A stretch of 64,000 nucleotides of DNA from JBHJGU01 sp050331475 (GTDB lineage Bacteria; Pseudomonadota; Alphaproteobacteria; Caulobacterales; Maricaulaceae), in contig JBHJGU010000021.1 of assembly GCA_050331475.1 (NCBI GenBank), forward strand, positions 6,892 to 70,891, read 5' to 3'. Both the position numbers and the translations under genes were made by a program. Positions within the stretch are counted from its first letter, which is position 1, and every line of letters begins with the position of its first letter. Below the pieces are notes generated by a model, which had not been told where the DNA came from, searched no databases, and was given only the letters and a program-made list of their open reading frames with translations. Shown in pieces: positions 52,699 to 60,350 of this stretch.

Positions 52699-53355
52699 AT
52701 GAGATCTCTGAAATATCTGTCGGGCATTGCGATCATGGGTTTGACGGTTACGTCGGCCTCGGCGCAGCAGGGCCACCAGCGCGGTTTTGGTGAACGGTTC
52801 GACGCTATTTTGGACGCGCCGATCGTTCGGGTCGAAGTCGACAGCACAGAGGCTTTGCGCGACCTCGCGGAAAATGGCCGGAAGCGTCAACTTGGCCTTC
52901 GGCGCAGCCTTCAGCTGAAATCGGGTTTCGGCCTCGATGAATTGGAGCGCATGGAAGACCGGTTCGCTGAGGTAATCTCGCTTGAAATGATCGATTCGGT
53001 CATCATGGATCCGGATGCTGCGGATGGGTATACGCTCCGCGTAACGCTCACAGACTTGCAGCCCGGATTCCTGCCGCCCGGTCAGAATGATTATTTCAAC
53101 GTGCCCGTTGTCTCGACGCCGCGGGGCCTGGTCATCGCCACTCGCCGGGGCGGCGCGGCGGCGCGCTTCGAATTGGTGAGCGTTGAGGGCAACGTGGTCG
53201 ATAGAGCGGATTTTGATTGGTACGTCATCAGCGTAGCAGATGCGAACAATCAAGGCGTTTGGTCCGGTGCGGAATTTGCGTTCGGCGTCGGCGCGCGCGG
53301 TCTTGAAAAGCAGTTCGACCGCGTCTCGACCTTCAGGGTCGCGGACGGCTCTTAA
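52699..53355 (+). CDS. Secreted protein of unknown function (DUF3313-like layout)
   Basis: 218 residues from ATG 52699 with AAGGAG upstream. Signal peptide (about 1-22, ASA-Q). After FGERFDAILDAPIVRVEVDS come a basic helix, a segment LDELERMEDRFAEVI, strand YTLRVTLTDLQPGFLPP and a C-terminal RGGAAARFELVSVEG. The next gene encodes a similar arrangement, so the two may be diverged paralogues. The fold resembles the DUF3313/GNA1162-type outer-membrane assembly proteins; this is inference. Confidence 0.7.
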   Translation: MRSLKYLSGIAIMGLTVTSASAQQGHQRGFGERFDAILDAPIVRVEVDSTEALRDLAENGRKRQLGLRRSLQLKSGFGLDELERMEDRFAEVISLEMIDSVIMDPDAADGYTLRVTLTDLQPGFLPPGQNDYFNVPVVSTPRGLVIATRRGGAAARFELVSVEGNVVDRADFDWYVISVADANNQGVWSGAEFAFGVGARGLEKQFDRVSTFRVADGS

Positions 53356-53462
53356 CGACCGCGCGACGGCGCGGTTGACGCGCGTTCTTTCGCCAAATGG
53401 CTGCGCAGCTAACACCGTTATTACGACGGATTAGGCCGCGAAATAATCCGGAGACTTAATCA

Positions 53463-54056
53463 ATGGCACGGCTTCTTCTTATCCTCGCATTTAGCGCGCT
53501 TCTCTTTGAGACAGCGTCGGCACAAGGTCGCGGTTGGTCGGGCGGTTTTTCCGACGCTGTGGCTGGGCCCGTGTCCGAAATCTCTGTGACCATCGGTCCC
53601 GATCTCATCGAGCGTGAGCGCAAAGACCAATTTGGCGAAGAGGAATTTGCCGCGCTTGAAGCGGCGCTCATCGACGAAGTCGAACGCGCGTTAGACAAGA
53701 AGGGCCGCTACGCGCCGGCCGCCGAGGGCATGCGGCTAGAATTGATTTTGGTCGACGCGAAAGCGAGCCGCCCAACCCCACGCCAGCTTTACGGCCGCGT
53801 CGGCATTCGAACCGAAGGCACGCCCGGCTTTGCGACTGAGTTAGGCTTCTCCTCCGGGACCGGAGGTGCGGAAATCCACGCCCATCTGACAGATGCGTCG
53901 GGCGCTAATCTCGGTGAAATGGTCTACATCCGGTTTGAGACGGGCGCCAATGTGGCGATTGCGAGCCGCACCTGGGGCCATGCCGAAGACGTTTTTAAGC
54001 GGTTTGGCAAAGGGCTAGCCAAGCGTTTGGACAAGGCCGAGCGCGCCGGAGCCTAA
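53463..54056 (+). CDS. Secreted protein of unknown function, possible paralogue of the preceding one
   Basis: 197 residues from ATG 53463 with CGGAG upstream. Signal peptide (1-20, ASAQ). FSDAVAGPVSEISVTIGPD, EEEFAALEAALIDEVERAL, LELILVDAKASRPTPRQLYGRVG and RTWGHAEDVFKRFGKGLAKRLD parallel the previous protein in order and spacing. The strand plus phrase layout (x-Leu-x-Val-x-Leu-x-Asp, then Pro) recalls DUF3313. No function assigned. An intergenic repeat cluster follows. Confidence 0.7.
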   Translation: MARLLLILAFSALLFETASAQGRGWSGGFSDAVAGPVSEISVTIGPDLIERERKDQFGEEEFAALEAALIDEVERALDKKGRYAPAAEGMRLELILVDAKASRPTPRQLYGRVGIRTEGTPGFATELGFSSGTGGAEIHAHLTDASGANLGEMVYIRFETGANVAIASRTWGHAEDVFKRFGKGLAKRLDKAERAGA

Positions 54057-54068
54057 CGCACTCGGCCT

Positions 54069-54131
54069 AGAGCGTTTTCAGCAAAAGTGTCATCGGTTTT
54101 GCGGTTCGAAAACGCGATCAAGCGAAGACTT
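54069..54131. repeat. Intergenic repeat with nested palindromes
   Basis: GCGTTTTC (54072-54079) pairs with GAAAACGC (54108-54115), and inside it GCAAAA (54081-54086) pairs with TTTTGC (54097-54102). The sequence AGCGTTTTCAGCAAAAGTG followed by CGGTTTTGCGGTTCGAAAACGC closely resembles a very abundant intergenic element that I recall from rhizobial and caulobacterial genomes. Only one copy is in this window. It lies directly next to the second palindromic unit. Confidence 0.7.
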
Positions 54132-54170
54132 AGAGCCGCTTCTCGATTCGGATTAAATTGAAGCGGCTCT
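54132..54170. repeat. Intergenic palindromic repeat, copy 2
   Basis: AGAGCCGCTTC and GAAGCGGCTCT form a perfect 11-bp inverted repeat around TCGATTCGGATTAAATT. It matches 20842-20880 except for three changes, two of them in the loop. The change in the right arm restores perfect pairing here. Confidence 0.8.
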
Positions 54171-54209
54171 CGGCGTCGCGACCGCCGGGCGATGGGTAAT
54201 CGCGAAGGC

Positions 54210-54846
54210 CTAGGGTAAGCCGATCCATTTATGCGTTTGAACGCTGAGCCGCCAAACCGGGTTTTCTAAGCAATACTGCGCAGCCGCCTGGGTGGCGGCC
54301 TCGCGGTCAGGGCCATCCATGGGCTGCAGCAAGAAGTGGTCGAAGGCGAGATCGACGTAGCGATCGGGCTCAGCGCCGACCTGAGGATAAACCAGCTTAA
54401 GTTCGTCGCCGCACGTTTGCACCAAATCGGCGCCGGCCTTTGGGCTGACGCAGATCCAGTCTAATCCCCCCCGGCGCGGCCAGCGTGCCGTTCGTTTCCA
54501 CCCCGATCCGGGCGCCGCGCACCTTCAACGCGGCGATGAGCGCGCTATCGAGCTGCAACATCGGTTCCCCGCCCGTAGCAATAACATAGGCCGGCGCGCG
54601 CGCGGATGTGGGCCACAGCGCCAAGACGGCGTCGGCCAACGCGTCCGGCGTTTCAAATGGTCCGCCATTAGGGCCGTCCGTCCCAACGAAATCGGTGTCG
54701 CAAAATTGGCACACCGCGTGAGCGCGATCCGCCTCCCGACCGCTCCAAAGATTGCAGCCCGCAAAGCGCAGAAACACCGCCGTCCGCCCGGCTTGGAGCC
54801 CCTCGCCCTGCAAAGTCAGGTAAATTTCTTTGACCGCATAGCTCAT
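54210..54846 (-). pseudogene. queE: 7-carboxy-7-deazaguanine synthase QueE, interrupted by a frameshift
   Basis: From ATG 54846 (ATGA overlap with queC) the frame gives YAVKEIYLTLQGEGLQAGR, FAGCNLW...AVCQFCDTDF (radical-SAM cluster, CX14CX2C), ATGGEPML and VETNGTLAAPGG. It then changes frame in a run of seven G (coding strand, 54466-54472). The correct continuation, LDWICVSPKAGADL then GDELKLVYPQ and FLLQPMDGP, lies in the next frame and ends at 54210. One G fewer would restore a protein of about 210 residues. Either a real mutation, slippage-prone site, or sequencing error. Confidence 0.85.
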
Positions 54847-55580
54847 GCCGCCACGCTCGCTCGCCATTCTCGCCAACCGGCGCGCCTGAGATCACACGCC
54901 GGGCAATTCGCGCACCCCTTGCCCCAAGGCCACACCCGGTCGCGAACCCCGCGGTAACAGGTGTGACTTTCGGAGACAATCAGATCAACGAGGCCATCGC
55001 CGCCCAAATCATGAGCCAAGGCCCATGTTTGCGCTTTGGTCAGGTCCATCAAGGGCGTCTCAAGCCGGAAATCCGCCGCCATGCCCGCATTGAGCGCCGC
55101 GAGCTGCATATCCAGGACTGCCCGCCGGCAATCTGGATAGCCTGAGTAATCGGTCTGGCACATGCCACCCACCAAGACCCGCGCGCCGCGCCGATACGCG
55201 AGCGCCGCGGCATAGGTGAAAAACAGCAAATTCCGGCCCGGTACGAAGGTGCTCGGCAAGCCCGACGTGGTCAGGGTGATTTCCGCGTCACGGGTCAGCG
55301 CGCTTTCGGCGACCGCATGATAGCCCGGCAAAGCGACGTTATGGTGCGCACCCAACCGCGACGCCCAATCGGACCGCAACGCGGCGAGGCCCGCTCGAAC
55401 CCGATCGATCGCCTCAAGCTCTATCCGATGGCGCTGATTATAGTCGAACCCCACGGTTTCCACCGTGTCATAGCGCTCCAGCGCCCAAGCGAGTGCGGTC
55501 GAGGAATCCTGCCCTCCGGAGAACAAGACGAGCGCCCTGGCGCTCTCGGCGTCCGCGGTTTGGTCATCGAGATGTGACAC
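54843..55580 (-). CDS. queC: 7-cyano-7-deazaguanine (preQ0) synthase
   Basis: 245 residues from GTG 55580. The ATP-pyrophosphatase loop LVLFSGGQDSSTALAW, FDYNQRHRIELEA, STFVPGRNLLFFTYAAALA, GGMCQTDYSGYPDCR and zinc ligands SHTCYRG with CANCPACDLR are all present. It converts carboxy-deazaguanine to preQ0 for queuosine. The gene is intact, while its overlapping downstream partner queE is frameshifted. Confidence 0.96.
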   Translation of the reverse strand: MSHLDDQTADAESARALVLFSGGQDSSTALAWALERYDTVETVGFDYNQRHRIELEAIDRVRAGLAALRSDWASRLGAHHNVALPGYHAVAESALTRDAEITLTTSGLPSTFVPGRNLLFFTYAAALAYRRGARVLVGGMCQTDYSGYPDCRRAVLDMQLAALNAGMAADFRLETPLMDLTKAQTWALAHDLGGDGLVDLIVSESHTCYRGVRDRVWPWGKGCANCPACDLRRAGWREWRASVAA

Positions 55581-55640
55581 GTCGTGATCTAGCTTTCAAA
55601 CCGGCTATACGTCCGCCCGTCGTTCCAAGCGGAGGCGGAA

Positions 55641-55970
55641 TTGGCGCTGTTATACACCACCTGGCCGGACATGCGCGCCGCGCAAGCCGCGGCTCGAACG
55701 CTGGTCGAGGACGCACTCGCCGCATGCTGCAACATTTTTCCCGCCGGAACCTCCATTTATGTTTGGCGTGACGAGATCGCGCAAGACACTGAACACGTGA
55801 TGTTGGTGAAGACCTCGGATGCAAACGTCGCTGAATGCCGGGACCGCCTTCTGTCATTGCACCCCTACGAAACGCCCTGTGTGCTTGCTCTGCGGATTGA
55901 TCCCAACGCCAGTTCGCCGGCGTTTCTGTCTTGGATTGAGAGCGTCGGCGACGCGGGCGCCGAAATGTGA
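55641..55970 (+). CDS. cutA: Divalent-cation tolerance protein CutA
   Basis: 109 residues from TTG 55641, supported by GGAGG at 55631-55635; there is no ATG in the right place. CutA pattern: ARTLVEDALAACCNIFPAGTSIYVWRDEIAQDTEHVMLVKTSD, then RLLSLHPYETPCVLALRI. Trimeric PII-like protein linked to copper tolerance in E. coli. Confidence 0.9.
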   Translation: MALLYTTWPDMRAAQAAARTLVEDALAACCNIFPAGTSIYVWRDEIAQDTEHVMLVKTSDANVAECRDRLLSLHPYETPCVLALRIDPNASSPAFLSWIESVGDAGAEM

Positions 55971-56091
55971 AAGACACGGGCCGGTTTATGACCACAAACA
56001 CTTGGAGAGTGCTGCGCTCCTGTAACCCCGTTAAGGGCTTTTCAAGGCGTTTTTTCTACGCTTTTCAAGAGTTCAACTAAAAGGCGCCCCC

Positions 56092-57726
56092 ATGCCACGC
56101 ACAGCCGGAGACGTCCTCCGCCGCGCGCCCGCGCTTTCGCCTCACGCAACCGGCGAAACAGCCTACGAGTTGTTCTCCAATGATCCGGATCTTTGGGTCT
56201 GCGCCATTGTTGAGGATCGACGCCCGGTCGGTCTGCTCAATCGGGACATGTTTTTTCGCCGGCTGGCCGATCAATACGGACGCGCGCTCTACGCTCGCCG
56301 TCCGATTTCGCTCTTGATGCAAAAAGACCCACTCGTCGTCGAAATAGACACCCCGATCGACGATCTGAACGCGTTGATCATCACCAAACGGCAAAGCGCG
56401 CTGATGGAGGGGTTTATCGTCGCGGAGAAGGGCGTCTACAGGGGCGTGGGCACGACCTTGGCGCTGTTTGAAGCTAACCTGCAAGAAAGCGAAACGCGAA
56501 ATCGAGAGCTCGCCCGCAGCGCGGAGAGCTTGCGTCGCGCGGAGGCTGAAGCCCGCAAGGCCGCCGACGCAAAGGCTGAATTCCTCGCCACAATGAGCCA
56601 TGAAATCCGCACCCCAATGAACGGCGTGCTTGGCGTTGTCGCGTTGCTGTTAGGCACCGAACTGAACGACGAACAAAAGCGTCTCGCTCAAACGATCCGC
56701 AGTTCTGGCGAACTGTTATTACGTTTGCTTAACGACGTGCTCGACCTCTCGAAAATCGAGGCGGGCAAACTCGAACTTGAAAAGGCGCCATTTTCGCTGC
56801 GCGCCATGGCTCAGGACGCCGAGGCGCTGTGGAGCGCGGGCGCGCAGGAGAAGGCCTTGGCCTTTTCAGTGCGGCTGGAGACCTCGGACGATCTCGACAC
56901 ATGGGTTGGCGACTTGGTGCGACTCAAACAGATCGTCTTCAATCTCATCGGCAACGCCTTGAAATTCACCGACCAAGGGTCGGTGACCGTGCGCGTCAGC
57001 GCCACCGAACAGGACGACCAAGGGCGCCTCCGCGTCGAGGTGAAGGATACCGGCGTCGGCATCCATGAGAGCGCGCGTGGGCGCATCTTCTCCGCCTTTC
57101 AGCAAGCCGACGCCACCACCACCCGGCGGTTTGGCGGCACAGGCTTGGGCTTGTCGATCTCCCAACGCCTGGTGGATTTAATGGGCGGCGACATTGGTTT
57201 CGAGAGCGAATTCGGCCAAGGTTCGATATTTTGGTTTGAAGTTCCGCTTGAGCGCGCGACGGAGCCTCTCGCCGCCGCCGCGCCCGCCGATCAACTCAAA
57301 CCGCTCAAACGGTTACGAATTCTGGTCGCCGAAGATCACCCGGTCAATCAAATGGTCGCGCGTATGATGATTGAAGGGTTGGGCCATGAATGCCGTCTTG
57401 TGGGCGACGGTCAGGCCGCCGCGGAGGCCGCGCACGAACAGCGCTGGGACGTCATCCTGATGGACGTGCAAATGCCGGTCATGGATGGGTTGACCGCGAC
57501 CCGTACGATCCGCGCCAGCGAGGGCCCCGGTGCGAACACGCCCATTCTCGCTCTGACCGCGAACGCTCTGGCGGGCGATCGCGAACGCTGTTTAGAGGCG
57601 GGCATGGACGGCTACATCGAAAAGCCGATCCGGATTGACGCTTTGACCTCGGAACTCGCTCGCGCCCTAGCTGGCCGTCCGTGCGCGTGCAGGGATTATG
57701 ACGGCCCCGCCTGCAGCGCGGCTTAG
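56092..57726 (+). CDS. Soluble hybrid histidine kinase with N-terminal CBS-like region
   Basis: 544 residues, no membrane segment. Residues 1-128 look like a pair of CBS-type motifs (NDPDLWVCAIVEDRRPVGLLNRDMFF, and ALMEGFIVAEKGVYRGVGT) and probably bind a nucleotide or similar ligand. A coiled coil leads to HisKA ATMSHEIRTPMNGVLG with H170, then HATPase boxes (NLIGNALKFTDQG, DTGVGI, GGTGLGLSISQ) and a C-terminal receiver (VAEDHPVN, LMDVQMPVMDG, GYIEKPI). A hybrid kinase normally passes phosphate to an Hpt protein, not found here. Confidence 0.93.
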   Translation: MPRTAGDVLRRAPALSPHATGETAYELFSNDPDLWVCAIVEDRRPVGLLNRDMFFRRLADQYGRALYARRPISLLMQKDPLVVEIDTPIDDLNALIITKRQSALMEGFIVAEKGVYRGVGTTLALFEANLQESETRNRELARSAESLRRAEAEARKAADAKAEFLATMSHEIRTPMNGVLGVVALLLGTELNDEQKRLAQTIRSSGELLLRLLNDVLDLSKIEAGKLELEKAPFSLRAMAQDAEALWSAGAQEKALAFSVRLETSDDLDTWVGDLVRLKQIVFNLIGNALKFTDQGSVTVRVSATEQDDQGRLRVEVKDTGVGIHESARGRIFSAFQQADATTTRRFGGTGLGLSISQRLVDLMGGDIGFESEFGQGSIFWFEVPLERATEPLAAAAPADQLKPLKRLRILVAEDHPVNQMVARMMIEGLGHECRLVGDGQAAAEAAHEQRWDVILMDVQMPVMDGLTATRTIRASEGPGANTPILALTANALAGDRERCLEAGMDGYIEKPIRIDALTSELARALAGRPCACRDYDGPACSAA

Positions 57727-57735
57727 CGCGCACGA

Positions 57736-58317
57736 TCACCAACGCGCGGAACCGGGCGCGCCCTTGATCGGTCCGGTTAGATTCGTCGACACCCATCCGC
57801 CGTAATAGCCGCCCGGCTGCGGGACGATTTGCTCCGCGCCGATAAAACACGCATCCATGCGCGCAGGGTAGAAGGCGTAAAACCCCGCCAAGCGCGGATA
57901 GTCTTCGGGCAAATCGTCAAACGGGTCGGGATAGGCCCAGGCGGCTTCGGCGGCGGTTCGCTTGCCAACGACCACATCCCAATAGCGCGCCAGCCCCTTC
58001 CATTCACACACGGTCCAACGGTCGGTGGGGCGCAGAACGTCCGGGTCGACATCCTCAGGCGGCAGGTAATAACACGGCGCGCCGGCGGTCTCGACCACGC
58101 GGAGCGCCTGCGCGCTGCGCGCGATTTCACAATCCGCAAAGACCACCCGAACCGGTTCGCTCACCGGCTCAACCCGCGGGGGGCGGGGAAAGTCCCAAAC
58201 GGATTCCTGGCCCGGCCCTGGGGTGACGATTCGATCCTTAGGCGGACGTTCGCGCGGTGTGTTCCGCCAATGGGCGCACTCGGTCATCAGGATCGTTTTT
58301 GACGGCGGCGGCTTCAT
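57736..58317 (-). CDS. DUF427 domain-containing protein
   Basis: 193 residues from ATG 58317, with GGAGG upstream. Family features: VVFADCEIARSAQALRVVETAGAPCYYLPPEDV, CEWKGLARYWDVVVG and YPARMDACFIGAEQIVPQPGGYYGGWV. The fold binds a small ligand, but no function is established. It converges on the hybrid kinase gene with 9 bp between. Confidence 0.92.
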   Translation of the reverse strand: MKPPPSKTILMTECAHWRNTPRERPPKDRIVTPGPGQESVWDFPRPPRVEPVSEPVRVVFADCEIARSAQALRVVETAGAPCYYLPPEDVDPDVLRPTDRWTVCEWKGLARYWDVVVGKRTAAEAAWAYPDPFDDLPEDYPRLAGFYAFYPARMDACFIGAEQIVPQPGGYYGGWVSTNLTGPIKGAPGSARW

Positions 58318-58352
58318 GGCGACCTCCAAGGATTGACGCGTCACCGGGTGGT

Positions 58353-60350
58353 TCAGTCCCCGGGTTCAGGCACGACGCGCATGAGCGCTGTGAGCGCGTC
58401 GCTCACCCGATCGGCGGCGCGCGCGGACCAGGCCGGAGGCCTCTGCGCGGCGCGCAGCCGTTTGGCGATCGCGCCGGCTAAGGCGCTGGTCAAACGGTCG
58501 TGGCGCGCTTGCGCTTGCACGCGGGCGCGAGACCGGGGGCGTTGCGCGGCGCGCTCGGCCAGCGCCAAAGGACTGGTTTCAAGCGACATCCAGTCCCGCG
58601 CCGTCCCCCAAAGCGACATTAGCCCCGCCATAAGACGACTTAAGACATCGGGCTCCAAACGCACCTCAGCAAGGGCCTCGGATAGGGCGGCTTGAACCAC
58701 GGGCGCTTCGGGGGGCGCGCACGCCTCCAGAGCCAGCGCCAAAACACCGTCGAATTGGGGATCCACCGTCTGCAACGCCTCCGCCAAAGGGGCGCGCGCG
58801 GCCGCGGCGAAGCCGTCCGATCGCGCATCAAGAAACGCGCGGGCTTCCGGGGTTCGGGCCCAATCCGCGATCGCCTCGGCGATCTGTGCGCGCGCACGTT
58901 CGGTTCCCGCGCCCGCGTCCAATTCGGCCTCGGTCAGGATTTCGGTGAAGGCGCTGTCCAAGTCCGCGATCAAGGCGGCGACGCAATCCTCGGCCAATTG
59001 GGTGATCAAAGGATAGTGCACGTCCCGCATGGCGACGCGTTCAAAGCCCGCGCGCGCGGGCTTGAACCGCTCTGACAGCGTCCTCGCCAGCGCGCTCACC
59101 CCGTAGGCCCGGGCGAGGCCGCGCGCGATGGTCAGCTCCGGCGCGCCGTCGAACAACACCGCCCCCTCGCGCCCCTGAAATGCGGGGCCCGCTTGCACCG
59201 CCTCGCGGAACCAGCGCCAATTGGTGCTGCCCCCTGTCAGGGCGAGCACAGTCTGCGCGTCGGCGTCAAAACCCTCGAGGCCCGCGCACAGCAAAGCCTC
59301 GCCCCAGGCCAACAGATCCACCGGCTCGCCAGCGGCTAACGCTCGCGCCCGCGGCGCATCGATCTCGCCAAGGGATACATCCGCCAGATCCAGCGCTTCA
59401 AGCGTCAGATCGCTGGGTCGATAGGCCCGCGCGCGCGCTTCGAAAGCCTCGAACGAGCGGATTTCCAGATCGCCCAGGGTGCGCTTGCGCGCGCCCGCGC
59501 CAATGCGCACGGGGCTTGCGGTTTCAAACGGCCATATCGGTTGCGGACGATCGATCCATAGCGAGAATTCCTCTTTGATCCGTCGCGCGATCACCGCATG
59601 CAGAAATCGCCGCGCCAGCGGGTCTTGGGCGACCTTTTGCGCCTCCCCGCTGCGACGCTTCCGCGCGCCCTCCATAATCCATTGGAAAAACAGGTCGTCG
59701 AACAAGCGGCCGCCATAAATCGGCGAACCGAAATGGCTCGTCGCATCCATCTCGCCCGGCGCTAACCGGGTCATGTCGAACGTGCCTGCACCCCAATCGA
59801 CCACGATGATCGGCTTGGCGAGATCTTCGGCGCTGATTTTTCCCGCGAAAAAGTTAAATGCAGCGCCGAGCGGTTCGGGCACGCAGACCGTCTCAGGGAA
59901 CCCGGCTTCGCCCAACACCCCGCGCAAGAGCCCTTGGGCGGCCTCATCCCACGCCGCGGGCGCGCCCGCGATCACCAGCGCCCGATCCCCGGCGGCGCGA
60001 AACCGGGCGGAAGGCTCGGGCTCTTGGGCGAGGGCTTTGAGAAAGGTCACACTGTCCGCGCGCGCCTGAGCGTCCGTTGGCAGGCGCGGTTTGAAATTGG
60101 CGACGAACCGGCCCTCTGCGCCGCCATGCAAGCGCTGCTCCAACTCCGCGGTCTGGCCCACAAGCGCCGTCCCGCCATCTGCGGGGACTAAAAGACAGCT
60201 CGACACACGAGGGTCGGGCCGATCCGGCGACCCGGTCCGGCTTAACGGCAAATCCTCGACGGCAAAGCCAGGCGGCCCGCCGATGAGCGCCGCCAACGCG
60301 GTTTTCGACGCGCCGAAATCCAACCCGAAGGCGATCCGGCTCACACTCAC
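58353..60350 (-). CDS. Hsp70-like (actin-fold) ATPase
   Basis: 665 residues from GTG 60350, overlapping the upstream stop by four bases. Actin-superfamily motifs: phosphate-1 AFGLDFGASKTALAAL (residues 7-22), connect-1 PEPLGAAFNFFAG, phosphate-2 IIVVDWGAGTFDMT and adenosine LALTGGSTNW. The pattern is that of Hsp70/DnaK-like proteins, but the C-terminal 200 residues are Ala/Arg-rich helices and no standard substrate-binding beta domain is recognised. It is coupled to a membrane protein with a possible GrpE-like end. Confidence 0.85.
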   Translation of the reverse strand: MSVSRIAFGLDFGASKTALAALIGGPPGFAVEDLPLSRTGSPDRPDPRVSSCLLVPADGGTALVGQTAELEQRLHGGAEGRFVANFKPRLPTDAQARADSVTFLKALAQEPEPSARFRAAGDRALVIAGAPAAWDEAAQGLLRGVLGEAGFPETVCVPEPLGAAFNFFAGKISAEDLAKPIIVVDWGAGTFDMTRLAPGEMDATSHFGSPIYGGRLFDDLFFQWIMEGARKRRSGEAQKVAQDPLARRFLHAVIARRIKEEFSLWIDRPQPIWPFETASPVRIGAGARKRTLGDLEIRSFEAFEARARAYRPSDLTLEALDLADVSLGEIDAPRARALAAGEPVDLLAWGEALLCAGLEGFDADAQTVLALTGGSTNWRWFREAVQAGPAFQGREGAVLFDGAPELTIARGLARAYGVSALARTLSERFKPARAGFERVAMRDVHYPLITQLAEDCVAALIADLDSAFTEILTEAELDAGAGTERARAQIAEAIADWARTPEARAFLDARSDGFAAAARAPLAEALQTVDPQFDGVLALALEACAPPEAPVVQAALSEALAEVRLEPDVLSRLMAGLMSLWGTARDWMSLETSPLALAERAAQRPRSRARVQAQARHDRLTSALAGAIAKRLRAAQRPPAWSARAADRVSDALTALMRVVPEPGD

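Noticed and set aside
56020..56060. Possible terminator after cutA
   Set aside because: The CCCGTTAAGGG stem is short and the T-run is displaced; not convincing.
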